DNA from: Enoplosus armatus
Lineage: Eukaryota > Chordata > Actinopteri > Centrarchiformes > Enoplosidae
Reading direction: 5' to 3'
DNA: 64,000 nt
Assembly: GCF_043641665.1 (NCBI RefSeq)
Contig: NC_092193.1
Location: 22,920,182 to 22,984,181, forward strand
Position 1 is the first letter of the stretch, and the number at the start of each line of letters is the position of its first letter. The translations under genes and the position numbers were made by a program. The notes below the pieces were generated by a model. The model saw nothing but the letters and a program-made list of their open reading frames with translations, searched no databases and was not told the origin of the DNA. Below are positions 36,601 through 42,474 of the stretch, in pieces.

Positions 36601-38273
36601 TCAGAAGATAAAACACAGCCAACATCTCATCTGAAGGACCACGACACGAAGCAACCCCCCCCCCCCCCCCCCCCGAGATGATACAGCAGGAATGACGGCC
36701 GTCAGTCAAGATGAAGTCATCATCGGCATGAGGCGCGGCTTGTTTGCAAAACACAACTTCAGTTTTAGGTTTTGAGTTAGATACAAATTTTTACGACAGC
36801 AATGCAACATGATGAAATGTCTGCCTGGTTTTCAGGATCCGTGCACGGCCATGGAGGGCTGCAGGGGTGGCGTATTTTTGTAGGCCAACCTGGAAGTTAG
36901 CGTCGCGCCCAGCTCCCTCGACAAAAAGCCAATGGGATTTTGGATTATTGCAAGAAAATAAGCTCTGTGGCAAAACAAAAAAAGTTTATGAAACTTACAT
37001 GTTTTGTTCAGCGAGATAATCTGCACTCATGAACACCACTTTTAGGATTTTTGAAGCGTAAATGGAATCGCCAGAAGTAAAAAGCTAACGTTAGGCTATA
37101 AAGGAACTACACCACGGTCGCGTTACTTCAACGTCACCACCGCTTAGCTTAACTTTTAAGAGAATATAGATAGATATAGATATATAGACAGATAGATATA
37201 GTTTGAGTGTTTGATGTCCGCGACGACCTCTGTAGTCTCATTTAGCCGCTTGTTAGCAACCGCCTTTTTTTAAAGACGCCTCAAAGCTTCAAAATTCGCG
37301 AGTGGGGGGGGGGTATCTACTTATGTATTTCATGTTGTAGAACAAAACGTTGAAATCTCTTAAGCTCGTGTTAACCACAGACCTCATTTCAGGCGTCTAA
37401 CCAAAAAACCCACTGACTTCCAGACGAGGGAACAGGCGCAAGTGTAAAAATGCGAACTAATTTCCGACATTTTTGTGATTCAAATCACCAGTGTTTTGCA
37501 AAGGTCAAAATAAACGTTCTTTTTTCCCCCCTAAACAATGAAGGTGTATGTTGGCTTTGTTAGCTTGAAGTGTTAGCTTGCTAGGAGGTTAGCCGGACAA
37601 GTTGGCTGGACGTGTTTTCACTGTAAAGCCAACCCCCACCGTAAGGCAAGAATGTCGACTTGTTTAGGCTAGGCTACCCAATAATAGTGCTAGTGGCTAA
37701 TTCATTTTAACAGTTTGTCTTTTATTATTAAATGCTAAAAAGTGGAATTATAACTCTAACTTTGGGTAGGCATCCACAAATACACAAACGCACACACACA
37801 CACACACACACACAGACACACACAGAGTAGCTGTTTCTGTCAAAAAAGTGTGGCACCAAACTCCTAAGACTTTCTCATGCTTTTTAATTATATTGATCAT
37901 ATTAGTTAAACTGATTTGGAGAACCTGTCCACTCTACATTACCATAAGTTTTGAAAACTGTGGTTTCTGTTCTGTCTGCCTAGCAGCTTAATTCAACTAC
38001 TAATTATAATGATAAAGCTATTAGCCTTTATAATATGCCACATAGCTCATATTCAATATACAGGAGTACGCCGCTATACCTCGTGGGCATAACACTGGCA
38101 TGCATGCATCCTTCCTGGCTGTAGAAACAACAGCCTGTCCATTGTGACGCTGTCGAGCCGTCCACACACATGGTCGGGGACTCACCGTAGTAGGTAGCTG
38201 GCGGCGCGGCTCCGGCCGCTGCCTCGCTCTGAACGGCGGCGGAGCCGCTCGGGCTGTACCGGTGGGTCACCAT
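3800..38273 (-). CDS. slc44a5: Choline transporter-like protein (SLC44/CTL family), 22 coding exons, complete
   Basis: This gene encodes a multi-pass membrane protein of the SLC44 (CTL) family, whose members transport choline or related cations at the plasma membrane and in organelles; the substrate of SLC44A5 is less well defined. I joined 22 coding exons (total 2190 bases, 729 residues plus stop). Every junction is GT-AG and every phase fits. Family signatures appear in order: RSCTDV before membrane segment 1, [80 protein letters not shown] and a final DDLERNDGS. About ten hydrophobic segments are present, and N-glycosylation sequons sit in the large loops (NGT, NRT, NST, NIS). Length fits the family (about 700-720). 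The stretches [19 protein letters not shown] and VYAMC favour SLC44A5 over SLC44A2 or A4. Family membership is near certain; the paralogue, and whether it is an a or b teleost copy, is less so. Confidence 0.88.
4208..5034. mobile_element. Non-autonomous inverted-repeat element (MITE-like)
   Basis: The left end GTCCAGTTGTTCAAAAG is mirrored by the right end TTTAAACAACTGGTCC. Subterminal GATCCGAT/GGATCAG motifs also recur inverted. The interior has no long ORF. Confidence 0.5.
5682..5766 (-). CDS. slc44a5: slc44a5 coding exon 21 (last membrane segment)
   Basis: An 85-base exon (residues 670-698) encoding the last membrane segment, [17 protein letters not shown], then DTLFLCF. The acceptor tract is almost pure C on the transcribed strand (a G-run on plus, 5772-5790). 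Donor GTAAGT. Confidence 0.95.
5941..5956. repeat. (GT)n microsatellite next to exon 20 donor
   Basis: Eight GT units on plus; on the transcript this is a CA repeat starting about 13 bases after the exon 20 donor. Confidence 0.95.
5970..6058 (-). CDS. slc44a5: slc44a5 coding exon 20
   Basis: An 89-base exon (residues 640-669) encoding [11 protein letters not shown] and LNYYWVPLL. It is flanked on the transcribed strand by a TG repeat ending 6 bases before the exon and a CA repeat starting about 13 bases after the donor GTCAGA. Skipping it would shift the frame. Confidence 0.94.
6064..6094. repeat. (CA)n microsatellite next to exon 20 acceptor
   Basis: About 15 CA units on plus; on the transcript this is a UG repeat ending 6 bases before exon 20. 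Confidence 0.95.
6219..6289 (-). CDS. slc44a5: slc44a5 coding exon 19 (membrane segment 8)
   Basis: A 71-base exon (residues 616-640) encoding [11 protein letters not shown] and [11 protein letters not shown]. Acceptor TGTCCACAG, donor GTGAGT. Confidence 0.94.
6423..6496 (-). CDS. slc44a5: slc44a5 coding exon 18
   Basis: A 74-base exon (residues 592-616) encoding [16 protein letters not shown] and LLMRNVV. Acceptor TCCACCAG, donor GTAAGG. Confidence 0.94.
6630..6733 (-). CDS. slc44a5: slc44a5 coding exon 17
   Basis: A 104-base exon (residues 557-591), phase 0 out, encoding the cysteine cluster [13 protein letters not shown] followed by RNAYIM, among the most conserved CTL sequence. Acceptor CCCGTAG, donor GTGAGT. 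Confidence 0.95.
6836..6930 (-). CDS. slc44a5: slc44a5 coding exon 16 (membrane segment 7)
   Basis: A 95-base exon (residues 525-557) encoding the hallmark [14 protein letters not shown] and [11 protein letters not shown]. The donor GTTCAC is non-consensus at +3 to +6, but the phase with both neighbours is exact. Confidence 0.93.
7034..7302 (-). CDS. slc44a5: slc44a5 coding exon 15 (largest; membrane segment 6)
   Basis: A 269-base exon (residues 436-525). It contains two sequons (NRT, NIS), [13 protein letters not shown], a membrane helix LVFLWLVNF, then [11 protein letters not shown] and RKPQDI. At the position where human SLC44A2, A4 and A5 read ALGQ, this protein reads ALEQ (Gly to Glu, codon at 7138-7140). 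Acceptor TCCGTCAG, donor GTCAGG. Confidence 0.94.
7708..7795 (-). CDS. slc44a5: slc44a5 coding exon 14
   Basis: An 88-base exon (residues 406-435) encoding YLASSG, AVYKV and NSTCNPE, with an N-glycosylation sequon in the third extracellular loop. Acceptor GGAACCAG has a weak pyrimidine tract; donor GTACAG. A MITE copy starts about 40 bases upstream in the transcribed direction. Confidence 0.9.
7837..8219 (+). mobile_element. MITE, TGTATATAAAGATGG family, copy 1
   Basis: Matches the copies at 47321-47706 and 56835-57175: GCAGTATAGGTCATAAGCCCCGCC, GATGGGACATGGGCC, then a right terminus GTCGGCCATCTTTTATATACAGTTTGTGG. The left terminus is missing. It lies in the intron upstream of exon 14. Confidence 0.75.
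8617..8709 (-). CDS. slc44a5: slc44a5 coding exon 13 (membrane segment 5)
   Basis: A 93-base exon (residues 375-406) encoding [19 protein letters not shown] and [10 protein letters not shown]. The donor is GTATCC, with an in-frame read-through into the intron beyond it; the phase with exon 14 (which starts YLASSGE) fixes the boundary. Confidence 0.92.
8802..8901 (-). CDS. slc44a5: slc44a5 coding exon 12 (membrane segment 4)
   Basis: A 100-base exon (residues 342-375) encoding a membrane helix ending LMLIFLRRR, then [12 protein letters not shown], the conserved cytoplasmic helix of CTLs. Acceptor GTTTGTCAG, donor GTATGA. Confidence 0.93.
8996..9503 (+). repeat. Unclassified dispersed repeat (family A), copy 1
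   Basis: Begins AACAGAGTGCTGCAGGAATG, with internal landmarks GGTCTGTGGTTAACACGAGC, GATACCCCCCACTCG, AGGCGGTTGCTAACAAGCGG, a TATC/TCTA-rich patch and AGTGAAGCTTAGTGGTGG. Five further copies lie in the window. No coding capacity is seen, and I do not recognise the family. Confidence 0.85.
9504..10048. other. Intron sequence, nothing recognised
   Basis: AT-rich intron sequence between family A copy 1 and exon 11. I see no convincing gene or repeat. Confidence 0.5.
10049..10180 (-). CDS. slc44a5: slc44a5 coding exon 11
   Basis: A 132-base exon (residues 298-342) encoding [14 protein letters not shown] and VYLQLTQTW, the loop before membrane segment 4. Acceptor GTGTGCAG, donor GTAAGT. Confidence 0.93.
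10302..10414 (-). CDS. slc44a5: slc44a5 coding exon 10 (membrane segments 2-3)
   Basis: A 113-base exon (residues 260-298), almost entirely hydrophobic: [10 protein letters not shown], then [10 protein letters not shown] and LLLAYG. This matches membrane segments 2 and 3 of CTL proteins and the start of the Pfam choline-transporter domain. Acceptor TGTCACAG, donor GTGCGT. Confidence 0.92.
10683..11307. mobile_element. Candidate MITE with inverted ends and an internal duplication
   Basis: The left end ATAGACCCTTTT is mirrored by the right end AAAAGGGGTCTAT. Inside, an approximately 85-base segment (AGCCATTGTTAAAAA...GCTAGCTAGCGTTTAGC...GGGAATTA) occurs twice, at about 10988-11070 and 11163-11245. 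Confidence 0.5.
11610..11693 (-). CDS. slc44a5: slc44a5 coding exon 9
   Basis: An 84-base exon (residues 232-260) encoding [10 protein letters not shown] and [11 protein letters not shown], the conserved EDYA...W stretch just before membrane segment 2. Acceptor CATGCAG, donor GTAACT. Confidence 0.93.
11746..11764. repeat. Poly-G run
   Basis: An uninterrupted run of 19 G just downstream (transcript direction) of exon 8; C-rich in the pre-mRNA. Confidence 0.9.
11803..11926 (-). CDS. slc44a5: slc44a5 coding exon 8
   Basis: A 124-base exon (residues 191-232) encoding FLQRCLPDF and two N-glycosylation sequons (NGT, NRT) in the first large loop. The acceptor is abutted by a long TG repeat on the transcribed strand ending TGTCAG, so the usual pyrimidine tract is replaced by a UG repeat. 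Donor GTACTG. Confidence 0.91.
11930..11974. repeat. (CA)n microsatellite abutting exon 8 acceptor
   Basis: About 22 CA units; on the transcript this is a UG repeat running directly into the acceptor CAG. Confidence 0.95.
12386..12408. repeat. (TA)n microsatellite
   Basis: About ten TA units in the intron between exons 7 and 8. Confidence 0.9.
12499..12559 (-). CDS. slc44a5: slc44a5 coding exon 7
   Basis: A 61-base exon (residues 171-191) encoding VLRDEDCPS and VPSRP, the conserved Cys-containing patch of the extracellular loop. Acceptor CTTCCAG, donor GTAAGG. Confidence 0.93.
12592..12623. repeat. (AAT)n microsatellite
   Basis: About ten AAT units between exons 6 and 7, ending with ATGATAATG variants. 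Confidence 0.9.
12737..12865 (-). CDS. slc44a5: slc44a5 coding exon 6
   Basis: A 129-base, phase 0/0 exon (residues 128-170). It begins CVSKCPDKF after Met and carries [16 protein letters not shown] and PGFNN, the combination that most favours SLC44A5. Acceptor CCTTCCAG, donor GTACCG. Confidence 0.94.
13306..16638 (+). mobile_element. Full-length L2-clade LINE
   Basis: The boundaries come from comparison with the unfilled MITE copy at 50.2-50.7 kb. The element begins ATCCAAG directly before its start codon, carries one long ORF, has a short 3' UTR with GGCAATAAACAG and ends in a TGATTC-type tail (about 16602-16638), a 3' end typical of L2-clade elements. No separate ORF1 is present. It is antisense to slc44a5. 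Confidence 0.85.
13313..16312 (+). CDS. L2-clade LINE ORF (endonuclease + reverse transcriptase), intact
   Basis: A 999-residue protein without stops or frameshifts. An APE-type endonuclease domain covers roughly residues 98-315: [10 protein letters not shown] (about 102), TETW (134), [12 protein letters not shown] (254-257), LDHCYTT and SDHD (304-307). A linker rich in Pro follows, then the reverse transcriptase: [25 protein letters not shown] (Asp near 687), [10 protein letters not shown] and FADD (774-777). The C-terminus has the [10 protein letters not shown] and [15 protein letters not shown] stretches common in fish elements. The first 30 residues are hydrophobic ([15 protein letters not shown]), like a signal peptide. 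The reaction is nicking of target DNA and target-primed reverse transcription of the element RNA. All key catalytic motifs are present, so the copy may be competent. Confidence 0.92.
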   Translation: MAPRMAASVCWSALFCLVLFVNSVFCFGSRSSFTREELMNIRGTSPVDLFPEFLAPLTALWDILVKGALTFAAQRRRRGKRAGALVRLRRRGQRTPLPGIFLSNVRSLGNKMDELQLLMRRNKDFYSSAVLCFTETWLGERTPDAALQLDGFQLLRADRDAHLSGKTKGGGICFYINSSWCNDVTVMRRHCSPSLETFFINCKPYYSPREFASFILVGVYIPPEANVQDAQRALADQILETEQTNPDSLVIVLGDFNKGNLRHELPKYKQFIKCPTREGNTLDHCYTTVSNAFHAVTRAALGHSDHDMVHLIPTYRQKLKLSKPVVRTSKKWTSEAAEDLKACLDCTDWDVFRTATNSLDEYTEAVTSYISFCEDCCVPTRTRVSYNNDKPWFTARLRQLRLEKEEAFKSGNRAEFKEAKYKFSKAVREAKRLYSERLQDQFSSNDSASVWRGLRQITNYKPRAPNSANDRRLANSLNDFYCRFERQWDSPDTIPHTITHQLQPNSPNPLITPGAELSHLLPPQLPPTAPPTPPASTPLSVLERDVNRLFKRQNPRKAAGPDSISPSCLKRCADQLSPVFTDIFNTSLETCHVPACFKASTIIPVPKKPGPTGLNDYRPVALTSVVMKSFERLVLSHLKSITDSLLDPLQFAYRANRSVDDAVNLALHFILQHLDSAGSYARILFVDFSSAFNTIVPALLQDKLSQLNVPDPTCRWITDFLSDRKQHVKLGKHVSDSRTISTGSPQGCVLSPLLFSLYTNSCTSSHQSVKLLKFADDTTLIGLISGEDESAYRWEIDHLVTWCNSNNLELNASKTVEMVVDFRKSAAPPAPITLCDSAVDTVESFRFLGSIISQDLRWELNISSVIKKAQQRMYFLRQLRKFNLPQTMLVHFYTAIIESILTSSITVWYAAASTKDRRRLQRIIRSAERVIGCNLPSLQDLYSSRTLRRAGKIAADPFHPGHHLFDPLPSGRRLRSIRTKTSRHKNSFFPSAVNLTNSH
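16855..16905. other. Short intron sequence
   Basis: Sequence between the MITE right end and exon 5; nothing recognised. Confidence 0.5.
16906..16990 (-). CDS. slc44a5: slc44a5 coding exon 5
   Basis: An 85-base exon encoding residues 99-127, containing [12 protein letters not shown] and ending exactly after QCPTTQ (phase 0 out). Acceptor TTTTTTGCAG has an A/G-containing tract further upstream; donor GTAACC. The next intron holds the full-length L2 LINE, inserted antisense to the gene. Confidence 0.94.
17000..17626. other. Intron sequence, nothing recognised
   Basis: Intron between exons 5 and 4, with A-rich runs at the start. The ORFs at 17253-17632 show no recognisable domain. Confidence 0.45.
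17627..18880 (+). mobile_element. 5'-truncated L2 LINE copy with internal deletions
   Basis: Closely matches the C-terminal half of the full element ([40 protein letters not shown]). It starts within the reverse transcriptase and has a deletion after KLGKH (near 17998) and another near 18330 that break the frame. Its 3' UTR is shorter, and it ends with the same GGCAATAAACAGTTTCTGATTC tail. Confidence 0.88.
18886..19545 (+). mobile_element. L1/Tx1-like LINE ORF2 C-terminal fragment
   Basis: Translations in shifting frames give [33 protein letters not shown] and [15 protein letters not shown]. This resembles the region after the reverse transcriptase in L1/Tx1-type ORF2 (Cys...His...FW-CP...FW pattern). 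It is interrupted by stops, an A-run and a CA repeat. Confidence 0.55.
19546..21300. other. Intron sequence, no gene recognised
   Basis: Contains A/T homopolymers and a G-run (19959-19973). Several antisense ORFs of 100-146 codons lack recognisable motifs. Confidence 0.45.
21307..21391 (-). CDS. slc44a5: slc44a5 coding exon 4
   Basis: An 85-base exon encoding residues 71-99, with the CTL signatures [14 protein letters not shown] and FCGQKGT at the start of the first large extracellular loop. Acceptor CTGTCACAG, donor GTAAGT. Confidence 0.94.
21695..21724. repeat. (GT)n microsatellite
   Basis: About 14 GT units in the intron between exons 4 and 3. Confidence 0.9.
21885..22345 (-). repeat. 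Dispersed repeat family A, copy 2
   Basis: Reverse orientation of copy 1. It contains CTTAAGCTCGTGTTAACCACAGACC, the GGGGGGTATCTACTGAC landmark and AAAAAGCTAACGTCGGGCTATAAAGG. The TATC-rich middle is deleted. It extends further than copy 1 at its other end, through CAGAAAATAAGCTCTG. Confidence 0.82.
22957..23066. repeat. (CA)n next to (GT)n: dinucleotide palindrome
   Basis: About 36 CA units, an 8-base spacer (GGTAAATG) and about 15 GT units. The two arms are complementary and could form a long hairpin. Confidence 0.93.
23282..23323. repeat. (CA)n microsatellite
   Basis: About 20 CA units in the large intron. Confidence 0.95.
24833..24869. repeat. (GT)n microsatellite next to exon 3 donor
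   Basis: About 18 GT units; on the transcript this is a CA repeat starting about 10 bases after the exon 3 donor. Confidence 0.95.
24880..24953 (-). CDS. slc44a5: slc44a5 coding exon 3 (membrane segment 1)
   Basis: A 74-base exon encoding residues 46-71: the RSCTDVLCC motif followed by the first transmembrane helix ([16 protein letters not shown]). Donor GTGAGT is followed about 10 bases later by a long CA repeat on the transcribed strand. Confidence 0.93.
25435..25483 (-). CDS. slc44a5: slc44a5 coding exon 2
   Basis: A 49-base exon with phase 1 entry and 2 bases carried out. It encodes [16 protein letters not shown], the conserved cytoplasmic motif (Y/F)DPxF(R/K)GP found before membrane segment 1 in all CTLs. 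Acceptor TTCTTCCAG, donor GTAACT. Confidence 0.9.
25500..28149. other. First intron of slc44a5, no gene recognised
   Basis: AT-rich intron. A short palindrome-like GACCACCTCCGAATGTGGTC at about 26379-26398 may mark an old element. No coding sequence is supported. Confidence 0.45.
28150..28590 (-). mobile_element. LINE reverse-transcriptase C-terminal fragment (L2/Rex1-like)
   Basis: Read on minus in broken frames: [57 protein letters not shown]. This corresponds to the region after FADD in L2/Rex1-type LINEs. It contains stops, shifts and a G-run. Confidence 0.65.
28741..29917. mobile_element. Non-autonomous hAT-like element with 8-bp TSD
   Basis: Ends CAGGGGTCTCAAACTC and GAGATTGAGGCCCATG form an imperfect terminal inverted repeat, with GGGGGCCGCT / GCGGGCCGC subterminal motifs. 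It is flanked by identical ATTTAGAG copies at 28733-28740 and 29918-29925, the 8-base duplication expected of hAT transposons. No transposase ORF is present in its 1177 bases. Confidence 0.88.
32464..32499. repeat. (GT)n microsatellite
   Basis: About 18 GT units. Confidence 0.95.
33599..33638. repeat. (TA)n(CA)n compound microsatellite
   Basis: About 11 TA units followed by 8 CA units. Confidence 0.95.
34400..34900. repeat. Degenerate ~200-bp internal direct repeat
   Basis: Two diverged blocks share GTAATTTC(C/A)AAGA-(G/C)-ATTTCA...TAATTATCA...TTACC at about 34569-34660 and 34772-34861. Family not recognised. Confidence 0.5.
35736..35860 (-). mobile_element. 3' tail of a teleost LINE/SINE
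   Basis: AATCAGAATCAGAATCAG followed by AAATACTTTATTGATCCCCGGGG is the reverse complement of the GGGGATCAATAAAGTATTTCTGATTCTG tail common to fish retroposons. A plus-strand copy is at 62031-62083. Confidence 0.75.
36094..36119. repeat. (CA)n microsatellite
   Basis: About 13 CA units; a second, shorter one follows at about 36212-36230. Confidence 0.93.
36655..36674. repeat. Poly-C run
   Basis: An uninterrupted run of 20 C. Confidence 0.9.
36835..37460 (-). repeat. Dispersed repeat family A, copy 3 (most complete)
   Basis: Reverse orientation. It carries all landmarks: AGCCAATGGGATTTTGGATTATTGC, AAATAAGCTCTGTGGCAAAAC, AAAAAGCTAACGTTAGGC, the TATC-rich patch, AGCCGCTTGTTAGCAACCGCC, GGGTATCTACT and CTTAAGCTCGTGTTAACC. 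Confidence 0.87.
37791..37814. repeat. (CA)n microsatellite
   Basis: About 12 CA units in the first intron of slc44a5. Confidence 0.92.
38186..38273 (-). CDS. slc44a5: slc44a5 coding exon 1 (start codon)
   Basis: Encodes residues 1-29 and ends with one base of a split Gly codon. The ATG at 38273 has G at -3 and G at +4, a good initiation context. The N-terminus is Ala/Ser-rich and ends PATYY before the donor GTGAGT, which resembles the short 'YYG' first exon of SLC44A2. It is the least conserved part of the protein and lies 12.7 kb from exon 2, so another first exon could exist. Confidence 0.72.
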
Positions 38274-38420
38274 AGCGTGCGGGTGCGGGTGCGGTGCTGC
38301 CGTCGGACAAAGGAGAGGGTGAATGAGGAGGCAGCTGACTGACTGTGGGAGTAAAATACAGCGCTCCTCCAGCGCCCCCCCCCCCCCCCCCCCCGCCTTC
38401 TCCTCCAGGCTGCTTAGACC
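38274..38420 (-). promoter_or_regulatory. Putative 5' UTR/promoter of slc44a5, GC-rich
   Basis: The sequence immediately upstream of the start codon is GC-rich with several CpGs and GGTGCGGGTGCG repeats, followed by an 18-20 base C-run (38375-38394). No TATA box is evident. A CpG-rich start region is typical for such genes, but the transcription start is not visible. Confidence 0.35.
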
Positions 38421-39170
38421 GGACCTCCGACGTCACGCCGACTTGTATTTTTTCCAAAATGGCATTTTGATTAAACCTCACGCCGGCGTATAAGAATGGA
38501 GTCTTAACTTTTGTGCTTCACACTACTGTGACGTATCCTTTTTATAGGCTTTAAGTAGGAATTTAAACAACCTAACCTGCTATTATTATCTTTAATGTTA
38601 CATATATATATTTTTAAAACTATCTACAAGAAGACTAATCCATTCATTAGTTGACTGTTTCAGCACTTTTGCGAACAGCCAAACTGCTGCGACGTCATCG
38701 GGTCTTATCGCGATGATGACGCCGACAGTAAAGTCGTCGACTGGAGGAGCACCTGTGCGTCTCTGACGGGAGCGAGCGGCCCACTCTGTGCTGTCTCTGG
38801 CGCGGCGCCACTGCCCCCTGCCGGTAGAAGAGCGGTAGCACACGGAGTGACGTTCCTACCTTTTGCAGCTCTCGCCTGTTGAGACCCGCACACCTCACAC
38901 CGACTCGCCTGTCACTTTCAATTAAGTGAAGAGGCCAATATGCCGCCCCCCCCTGAGATATTTCGTTGTACATACATTTTGCGCTTATTAATATTCATAA
39001 ATCATATTGTATTTATACAGCCCAGTATCTCAAATCGCGATTTGCCTCATGGGGCTTTACAATCTGCACAGTATATGACGATTACAGTGGGGGAAAAAAG
39101 CTTTAGGGACTTCAGCCCTTTAAAAATGAACTGAAATTGAAACGTCTTTGCTTTCAACATTCTGAAGTTT
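38421..39170. other. Intergenic, no gene recognised
   Basis: Upstream of slc44a5. A GC-rich stretch at 38690-38900 carries ORFs on minus with no recognisable domain. Confidence 0.45.
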
Positions 39171-39171
39171 G

Positions 39172-39212
<41 letters not shown>
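39172..39212. repeat. (AT)n(GT)n compound microsatellite
   Basis: About 11 AT units followed by 9 GT units, just left of the broken Tc1 element. Confidence 0.94.
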
Positions 39213-39234
39213 GACAAATACATACACTGCACCC

Positions 39235-40038
39235 TGTAACAGTCAAGGAAGGAACAGTGGTGAACAGCTGTGACAGGCTCATTGATGCACATGGGGAGCG
39301 AATGCAACAGACGAGCTACTGTAGCTCAAATTGCCAAAGAAGTTGATGCTGGTTCTGATAGAAAGGTGTCAGAATACACAGTGCATCGCAGTTTGATGCG
39401 TATGGGGCTGCATAGCCGCAGACCAGTCAGGGTGCCCGTGCTGACCCCCGTCCACCAGCCGAAAGCGGCAACAATAGGCACGTGAGCATCAGAACTGGAC
39501 CACGGAGCCATGGAAGAAGGTGGCCTGGTCTGATGAATCACCTTTTCTTTTACATCACGTGGATGGCCGGGTGCGCGTGCGTCGCTTACCTGGGGAACAC
39601 ATGGCACCAGGATGCACTATGGGAAGCATTGTTGCAGACCATGTACACCCTTTCATGGAAACGATATTCCCTGACGGCCGTGGCCTCTTTCAGCAGGATA
39701 ATGCGACCCTGCCACAAAGCAAAAATGGTTCAGGAATGGTTTGAGGAGCACAACAACGAGTTTGAGGTGTTGACTTGGCCTCCAAATTCCCCAGATCTCA
39801 ATCCAATCTAGCATCTGTGGGATGTGCTGGACAAACAAGTCCGATCCATGGAGGCCCCACCTCGCCACTTACAGGACTTACAAGGATCTGCTGCTAACAT
39901 CTTGGTGCCAGATGCCACAGCACACCTTCAGGGGTCTAGTGAAGTCCATGCCTCGACGGGTCAGGGCTGCTTTGGCAGCAAAAGGGGGACCAACACAATA
40001 TTAGGCAGGTGATCATAATGTTATGCCTGATCGGTGTA
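39235..40038 (+). mobile_element. Tc1-like transposon remnant
   Basis: A 5'-truncated element with a degenerate transposase and a right end GATCATAATGTTATGCCTGATCGGTGTA, matching the terminus of a common fish Tc1 family. Left inverted repeat absent. Confidence 0.82.
39270..40012 (+). pseudogene. Broken Tc1 transposase
   Basis: Frame-shifted pieces: RRATVAQIAKEVDAGSD and SRRPVRVPVLTP (DNA-binding part), WSDESPFLLHHVDGRVRVRR (first Asp), GLFQQDNATLPQ (second Asp), then WPPNSPDLNPI followed by TAG and HLWD. The catalytic Glu codon of the DDE triad has thus become a stop (39809-39811). Not functional. Confidence 0.85.
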
Positions 40039-41230
40039 CACATATATATATATACGATTTATAGTAACAGTCCAAGCAGCCTGGCTTTATGATAACCAAA
40101 TGAAGATAAAAATAACCCTTAAATTTAAGGGTTAAGTTAAGTTGTCTAATTAAATGCGTGTATATATATTATTTTATATATCTAAAAACACCCTTAAAAT
40201 CAAGAGGGCTTCACGACCCCCCCCCCATAGCTCTATAAGATACAAACTACAAGGGTACAAATAACTACCCAGTGTCAATAGCTGTACCTACCTTGTACTA
40301 CCCCCAGTGGCAGGCCGTTGTACCCCTAAAGGTACAACAGTAATGTGCTTTATTTTGCGAGAGTGAAGGATAAACGTGCGGTCTTCCACTCAAATATCCT
40401 GACATGACATGCCTGCCTTCACCTCAACATAACTGGCCAACGCAAAATAATGGCGCAGAAAATAACATGAAATAGCATAAACCTTTTTCTTTTCTTTTTT
40501 TTTTTTAAAAACTCCTGGCGGACTACCTCCTGTAAATCCAATGTCTTCTTATGTTGTTGGGACGGAATCTCGGGGCTGTATTTTGGCATCTTTTATGTTG
40601 GGAAAACCCCCCCCAACATAAAGGGTTAAATGTTACTTTCACCCCCCCACTGAAAGTACTGCGGCGTTAACTGCAGATGGTTATTGCGTGGACCATTGTG
40701 ATGGCAAATAACAATCGCGCTGCTATTACGCACGTGTCCACAAAAGTGAATTCAGCTATAAAAATAAATAAATAAATAAAAAGAGCCACCACCTGCTCTT
40801 TGTGGCAGTTCTGAGCTGCACAAGAGAGAGAGGGGGAGAGACAGATAGAGAGACAGAGAGAGAGATAGACGTAGAGACACAGACAGACAGGGAGACAGAC
40901 AGACAGGCAAAGATGTATGGCAGCACTAGCAGTAGATATAGCAGCTATAATTATAATAATAATGAAAATATGACCGATAATAGTAGTTGCAGCTGTAATA
41001 ATAGCTGAGATTAATAATAGCAGCTTTAATAGTAACAGACCTACCACTAAACATAATAACTGTAGTGATGAGAGTCAGGCAGGCCCATGGCAGCAGCACC
41101 CAGGCGTACCAGGACCACGATCCACAGGAGACCTGCGAGACGAGAACGCACAAAGAAACTCCGGGGGAAGATATAAAGTTAGTAACATGCATCGGAGGGA
41201 GATGAGTGTGTAAAGATGGAGAGGGAGAGG
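40039..41230. other. Intergenic, low-complexity patches
   Basis: Contains a palindromic AACCCTTAAATTTAAGGGTT (40107-40126), GA/CAGA-rich repeats (40820-40915) and AT-rich triplet-like sequence. No gene recognised. Confidence 0.45.
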
Positions 41231-41237
41231 AGGGAAG

Positions 41238-41603
41238 CTCAGTGCATCATGGGAAGTCCCCCAGCAGTCTAAGGCCTATAGCAGCATAACTAGGGAGCTT
41301 GTCCAGGCAGGACCTGAGCCAGCCCTGACTATAAGCGTTATCAAAAAGCAGCAAAGTTTTAAACCTACTCTTAAAAGTAGAGAGTGTGTCTGCCTCCTGG
41401 ACCCAAACTGGGAGCCGATTCCACAGGAGAGGAGCTGGATAGCTGAAGGCTCTGGGCTCCTGTTCTGCTTTTGGAGACTCTAGGAACCACAAGCAACCCT
41501 GCATTCTGGGAGCGCAGCGCTCTAGTTTCACAAATAAAGGAAAGCACCACCACGCGTTGGAAAGGACTTCCCTCCGGTGTGCTGGATCAGAAAAGGCTGC
41601 CAA
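41238..41603 (-). mobile_element. LINE ORF2 C-terminal fragment (dispersed fish repeat)
   Basis: Minus-strand translation contains FSYPAPLLWNRLPVWVQEAD and FKSRFKTLLLF, the 'AP-LWN-LP...FK..LKT.LF' pattern that ends ORF2 of many LINEs. The nucleotide sequence (e.g. GACCCAAACTGGGAGCCG) is one I recognise as repeated in teleost genomes; family not assigned. Confidence 0.65.
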
Positions 41604-42474
41604 CGGCGCGCAGACGTGCGTAAGATTGACCGTGAAAAGGTGTGCTTGAACGCATCAAATGATCCACAGTTGAGTCTGCAGTGAGTGCCGTTGTGCCGAC
41701 TGTGTTTGACAGTTTGAAAGAGTGGAACTACTGAGAAATGTGTATAACCAATTCTGGGGGAAAAAAACAACAAACAAACAAACAAAAAAAAGCACCCTAA
41801 TATTTGAGAATACAAAGTGGATTTCAGTCAAGACCACCGAACGAGAGTCCATGCTGTGTGGGTGTATTCTGGCCAAAACCTAGAGTGAGGTGATTTAGGT
41901 TGTGATTTCAAAAGAATCCATAAGATGGCAGTAGCAGTCTGAGTGAGCCTCCTCCTCCTCCTCATGTGTTCTCTGTCAGCAGGGATGGCAGAATGGTTCA
42001 CATACTTCATGATGAGCAGCTCTGAAACGCGGCTTTACACGTTATTAGACGGAGGCACATCATTACCAGCAGTTTTAATAGAATTCTCCGTCGCACGCGT
42101 CGCCGTTCAAGAGCCACTTTGCCAAATAAATCCCCGGGGAGCACGGTGGAGGTCCAACGCTGTTTAACTTCAGGTCCATCAGATACCATAACATTCCTTC
42201 CGTACGACTCACAACAAAGTCAAACGAGGATGAAACTAAAGCCTTTGACCCAACAGCCAATGACGTGTTTCTTTTGAAACGGCAAAATGTATTTGAAATT
42301 GTACCGTTAACACAGATCCATGACATCTTCTACTGATTCCACATTATGCTGTCAGATTCACTCAGGTTCGAGGCATGCATTTACAAACGCATTTCAAAAT
42401 CATGCTATTTGCACAGGAACCTTGAGAGGCCCAAAGACCTGGTCTGTCTGTATATCTATATCTATCTATATATA

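Noticed and set aside
3800..38273. SLC44A2 or SLC44A4 as identity of the transporter
   Set aside because: Exons 3, 6 and 21 ([17 protein letters not shown] with EMQL and [15 protein letters not shown]) are closer to SLC44A5, although exons 1, 7 and 11 have SLC44A2-like residues, so this is a preference and not a proof.
38598..38973. GC-rich minus-strand ORFs upstream of slc44a5
   Set aside because: Arg-rich translations of CpG-rich DNA without domain similarity; more likely promoter-proximal sequence.
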